A DNA stretch of 26,550 nucleotides from Melioribacteraceae bacterium. Its GTDB lineage: Bacteria > Bacteroidota > Ignavibacteria > Ignavibacteriales > Melioribacteraceae. The position numbers and the translations under genes are program-made. Positions within the stretch are counted from its first letter, which is position 1. Each line of letters begins with the position of its first letter. The stretch covers positions 1-26,550 of the forward strand of contig WFQV01000515.1 of the NCBI GenBank assembly GCA_015486905.1, given 5' to 3'. Positions 23,822 through 26,550 of this stretch are shown here, one piece after another. The notes beneath the pieces were generated by a model. That model saw nothing but the letters and a program-made list of their open reading frames with translations, searched no databases and was not told where the DNA came from.

Positions 23822-25280
23822 ACTTTCGTCTTTGTTGAATTGTTTCCTCATAAAGTCTTTTGTACTCTTTTGCCGAGTTGCTCCACGAAAAATCTTTCGA
23901 CATTCCGTTTAACTGCAACTGATGCCAGACGTCCTTCTTTTGGAAAGTTTCCAAAGCAAAGTTAACGGTTTTTAACAATTCTACGATGTTGTATTCTTTG
24001 AAACCGAACCCGTTGGCGTTCAACAGACTGTGAGTTGCTTCACGCCGGTAAGGAATCACGGTATCTGCCAAACCGCCTGTCAAACGTACAACCGGCAGTG
24101 TTCCGTATTTCAACGAGTAGATTTGATTCAAACCGCAAGGCTCATATTTTGACGGCATTAAGAAAATATCGGCGCCTGCTTTTATTTGGTGTGCAAGTTC
24201 ATCGTCGTAGCCTATTTTCAATTTCAGCCTCGTCGGATGTATTTTTGCGAATTCCTTTAATTTATCCTCATATTCTTTTTCACCCGAGCCCAAGAAAACC
24301 CAACAAACATCAAGTTTCAGAAGTGCAGGCAGCGCCTCGGCCAATAAATCCCAGCCTTTCTGCGCAACCATTCTTGAAATTAATCCAACGACAGGTATAT
24401 TCTCTTCAAACTTCAATCCCACATTTTTACAAAGAGCCTTTTTGTTTTCGATTTTTAAATCCAACGTTTGTTCATCATAATTCCGGACAATGTAAGAATC
24501 GAAGACCGGGCTCCATTCTTCGTAATCTACACCGTTCAAAATTCCAACGATATCTTTTGCCCTTTCCTGCAGAATCCCCTCCAAGCCGGCACCTTGCTCA
24601 TTCTGTAAAATCTCCTTGGCGTAAGTGGGACTTACCGTGTTTATCTTATCGGCAAAGTAAATTCCCATTTTAAGAAAATTAAACTTGCCGTAATACTCTG
24701 CCGGTCCTAAGGGGAAAAATAATTTCTTCTCAACGCCCGCCAAGCTCAAAACATCTTGCGGAAAAATCCCTTGGTAGGCAACGTTGTGAAGCGTTAGTAA
24801 ATTGGCGGTAGAATGGAAAATCCCGAATTTTTCCTTAACATAGTAGGGTATTAAAGCCGTCTGCCAATCATTGGAATGAATTAAATCCGGCACCCACTTA
24901 ATTCGCCGTAAAAATTCGAGCACTGCTTTTTGAAAGAAAACAAAACGTTCTCCTTCGTCGGCATCATCGGTGTAAATCTTTTCCCGGTCAAAATAAAAAG
25001 AATTTTCGACAAAAAACACTTCCACCGTTGACTTCGGTAAAGTGCTCTTAAATATTTTAACGCTTTGTTCTTTTTCGTTGAGAAAAATTTTAAACTCGTT
25101 TTTCTTGCCGGCAGGTTTCAAATTAAACCGGGAATTTAAGAAACGTTTATACTTGGGAGTAAAAACTTTAACGTCCAACCCGAGCTTTTTCAACTCTTTT
25201 GGGAGTGCGCCGCTGACGTCTGCCATTCCACCCGTTTTTGAAAAAGGGAAAACTTCCGAAGAAATAAATGCTACTTTCAT
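23811..25280 (-). CDS. glgA: Glycogen synthase (ADP-glucose, GT5)
   Basis: GlgA builds alpha-1,4-glucan from ADP-glucose. The 489-residue length from the ATG at 25280 (MKVAFISSEVFPFSKTGGMADV) is right for the family and starts at the usual sugar-nucleotide motif KTGG (15-18). A longer frame to 25430 overlaps purE on the other strand and was rejected. Other signals are LIHSNDWQTALIPYY, LTLHNVAYQG, GVDYEEWSP and the GT-B acidic motif SKYEPCGLNQ followed by GLADTV. The gene is divergent from purE across 67 bases, a very short AT-rich shared region; TTGAAA with TAAAAT 19 bases on is a weak candidate promoter. The next gene overlaps its stop by 11 bases. Confidence 0.95.
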   Translation of the reverse strand: MKVAFISSEVFPFSKTGGMADVSGALPKELKKLGLDVKVFTPKYKRFLNSRFNLKPAGKKNEFKIFLNEKEQSVKIFKSTLPKSTVEVFFVENSFYFDREKIYTDDADEGERFVFFQKAVLEFLRRIKWVPDLIHSNDWQTALIPYYVKEKFGIFHSTANLLTLHNVAYQGIFPQDVLSLAGVEKKLFFPLGPAEYYGKFNFLKMGIYFADKINTVSPTYAKEILQNEQGAGLEGILQERAKDIVGILNGVDYEEWSPVFDSYIVRNYDEQTLDLKIENKKALCKNVGLKFEENIPVVGLISRMVAQKGWDLLAEALPALLKLDVCWVFLGSGEKEYEDKLKEFAKIHPTRLKLKIGYDDELAHQIKAGADIFLMPSKYEPCGLNQIYSLKYGTLPVVRLTGGLADTVIPYRREATHSLLNANGFGFKEYNIVELLKTVNFALETFQKKDVWHQLQLNGMSKDFSWSNSAKEYKRLYEETIQQRRKYET

Positions 25281-25347
25281 TATTTTTAGATTTTTAATTT
25301 TAAAAATAGTTATTTTTATTCTTTCAAGATTTAAAAAGGACATTAAA

Positions 25348-25836
25348 ATGCAGAACAAATTAAAAGTTTCCGTAATAATGGGTAGCGATTCCGATTTATC
25401 GGTAATGGGAAAAGCAACTGACACGCTCAAAGAATTTAACGTCCCTTTCGAAGTACGGATTATTTCCGCTCACCGTTCGCCTAAGATACTTCAAGATTTT
25501 ATTTCAAACGCAAAAGATAGAAATGTAGGTGTAATAATTGCCGGAGCCGGCGGCGCGGCTCATTTACCAGGCGTAATTGCTTCCTACACAACACTTCCGG
25601 TAATTGGTGTACCGATTAAAAGCAAAAGTCTGAACGGTTTGGATTCTTTACTCTCAATTGTACAAATGCCCTCCGGTGTCCCCGTTGCAACGGTTGCAAT
25701 TGACGGCGCAAAGAATGCCGCCCTGCTTGCAATTCAAATTTTATCCGTTAGCAATGAGGAGCTCTCCTCGATGCTTAGCGAATACAAAAAGAAACTCTCG
25801 GAAGATTCGATGCTTAAGAACAAAAAACTTCTTTAA
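25348..25836 (+). CDS. purE: N5-carboxyaminoimidazole ribonucleotide mutase
   Basis: PurE class I moves the carboxyl group of N5-CAIR to give CAIR in purine synthesis. The 162 residues include GSDSD (12-16), SAHRSP (40-45) with the conserved His42, and GAGGAAHLPG (66-75). I chose the ATG at 25348, with AAGGA seven bases upstream. A much longer frame from 25042 runs antisense to glgA. PurK, which makes the substrate, is not next to it, so the pathway is dispersed. A REP-like palindrome follows the stop after five bases. Confidence 0.96.
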   Translation: MQNKLKVSVIMGSDSDLSVMGKATDTLKEFNVPFEVRIISAHRSPKILQDFISNAKDRNVGVIIAGAGGAAHLPGVIASYTTLPVIGVPIKSKSLNGLDSLLSIVQMPSGVPVATVAIDGAKNAALLAIQILSVSNEELSSMLSEYKKKLSEDSMLKNKKLL

Positions 25837-25841
25837 TGAAG

Positions 25842-25865
25842 AACCTGCCTGCCGTCAGGCAGGTT
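25842..25865. repeat. REP-like 24-base palindrome, second copy
   Basis: Arms AACCTGCCTG and CAGGCAGGTT flank CCGT, with one central mispair. It differs from the copy at 1621-1644 at two bases. It lies in the 58-base gap between convergent purE and rnc, beside an AT-rich run with repeated TTAAG-like motifs (25866-25885). No T-tract follows, so any terminator role is secondary. Unlike the first copy, no long flanking direct repeat is seen. Confidence 0.7.
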
Positions 25866-25894
25866 AAGAATTAAAGATTAAGAATGAGGGGTTG

Positions 25895-26550
25895 TTATTG
25901 TTTCTCTTGAATTTTTTTCAATGCTTCTTTGGCTGCTTCTTGCTCGGCGGACTTTTTACTCTTTCCTCTGCCAACGCCGTAAACCAGATTATTCATTAGA
26001 ACTTCAACGACAAACAACTTGTCATGTTCGGGGCCCTTTTCTTCAATCACTTTGTAAACCGGCACCTCCATTTTAAGTTGATGAGAAAGCTCCAATAATT
26101 TTCCCTTGTAATTCTTGTCAACTTTAAATTTTCCACTATCCAAATTCGGTTTAATTATTTCGCGAAAAATAAAACCCTTAGCAGTTTCAAGATTTTGGTC
26201 CAAATAAATTGCGCCGATAATTGCTTCGAGTGCATCTGCAATTATTGTTCTCTTTCCTTCAAGTGAATTGCCGATGAATTTACGTTTGTAAAGAATCAAT
26301 TCCTCAAGCCCTAAACGTTCGCTGGTTTCGGCAAGGGCATCTTTGTAAACAAAGCGGGAACGTATTTTCGTTAGAAAGCCTTCTTCTTTATCGGGAAATT
26401 TTTTAAATAAAAAATCGGCGACGACCAAGCCAAGCACGGCGTCGCCTAAAAATTCGAGTCTTTCGTTCGACTTATCCAAATCGGGCTCTTCGTCAACGAA
26501 TGAACGGTGAGTAAGAGCCTTAAGAAATAAATTACGGTCTTGAATTTTAA
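25895..26550 (-). CDS. rnc: Ribonuclease III, 5' end missing at window edge
   Basis: RNase III cuts double-stranded RNA in rRNA maturation and mRNA decay. The frame is open to base 26548, so the N-terminus lies off the window; the codon at 26479 sometimes read as a start is TTG inside the protein. KALTHRSFVDEEPDLDKSNE precedes the catalytic signature ERLEFLGDAVLG. The second acidic site is DALEAIIGAIYLDQ (E. coli D114/E117). The double-stranded RNA-binding domain fills the C-terminal part (about the last 75 residues), ending in SAEQEAAKEALKKI. It is convergent with purE. The identification is firm. Confidence 0.95.
   Translation of the reverse strand, partial: KIQDRNLFLKALTHRSFVDEEPDLDKSNERLEFLGDAVLGLVVADFLFKKFPDKEEGFLTKIRSRFVYKDALAETSERLGLEELILYKRKFIGNSLEGKRTIIADALEAIIGAIYLDQNLETAKGFIFREIIKPNLDSGKFKVDKNYKGKLLELSHQLKMEVPVYKVIEEKGPEHDKLFVVEVLMNNLVYGVGRGKSKKSAEQEAAKEALKKIQEKQ

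Noticed and set aside
24035..24673. 212-codon plus-strand frame
   Set aside because: It is antisense to glgA and matches no recognisable protein pattern.
25042..25347. N-terminal extension of purE by 102 codons
   Set aside because: It is antisense to the start of glgA; AAGGA and the family start support the ATG at 25348.
25281..25430. N-terminal extension of glgA by 50 codons
   Set aside because: It would overlap purE on the other strand; GlgA proteins start at the MKVAFISSE segment.
26477..26479. TTG as the start of RNase III
   Set aside because: Upstream in-frame sequence (KALTHRSFVDEE) is conserved RNase III sequence, so the gene continues past the window edge.

Overview
The window looks like chromosomal DNA from a didermal, lipid A-making bacterium of the Bacteroidetes/Chlorobi superphylum, most likely the Ignavibacteria. 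It is AT-rich, with about 40% G+C by eye. Supporting signs are a fused lpxC-fabZ gene, the block uppS-bamA-ompH-ompH-lpxD-lpxC/fabZ-lpxA, separate rfaE1 and rfaE2 genes, a LipM-type octanoyltransferase, weak purine-rich ribosome sites such as GAGGT or AGGTTAAA, and REP-like intergenic palindromes. The genus assignment is inference. No rRNA, tRNA, CRISPR, phage or transposase gene was seen.

Layout, left to right. (1) The N-terminal 452 codons of RNase R (minus, cut by the left edge), followed by a 327-base gap that holds an 8-base tandem repeat, a REP-like palindrome and a degenerate repeat. (2) Positions 1684-17158, all minus: a tightly packed 12-gene envelope operon. In transcription order it reads uppS, bamA, ompH, ompH, lpxD, lpxC-fabZ, lpxA, lipM-like, secreted beta-propeller, rfaE1, rfaE2, tamB. 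It joins lipid-carrier synthesis, outer-membrane protein insertion, the first lipid A steps, ADP-heptose synthesis and a TamB-type phospholipid bridge. Many junctions overlap (TAATG, ATGA, GTGA). (3) Positions 17302-18670, minus: a lexA operon with two unrecognised small genes, a stand-alone WYL-like protein and a 140-residue protein with a possible nuclease signature. A near-perfect palindrome sits on the lexA -10 element. (4) gdhA with a clear terminator, then a lone mlaE-type permease. (5) Plus strand: ilvE, preceded by a 13-codon leader peptide (MTFNIINILLIIV) and an intrinsic terminator, i.e. a ribosome-mediated attenuator. (6) A membrane metallophosphoesterase and glgA (minus), divergent purE (plus), and RNase III (minus, cut by the right edge).

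The most interesting items are the ilvE attenuator, the lexA/WYL/nuclease-like operon with its unusual operator, and the two copies of a 24-base palindrome, one of them flanked by a 10-base direct repeat. Several starts were moved inward from the longest open frame: lpxA, ompH-2, bamA, lexA, ilvE, the phosphoesterase, glgA and purE. The rnc frame was extended to the window edge.
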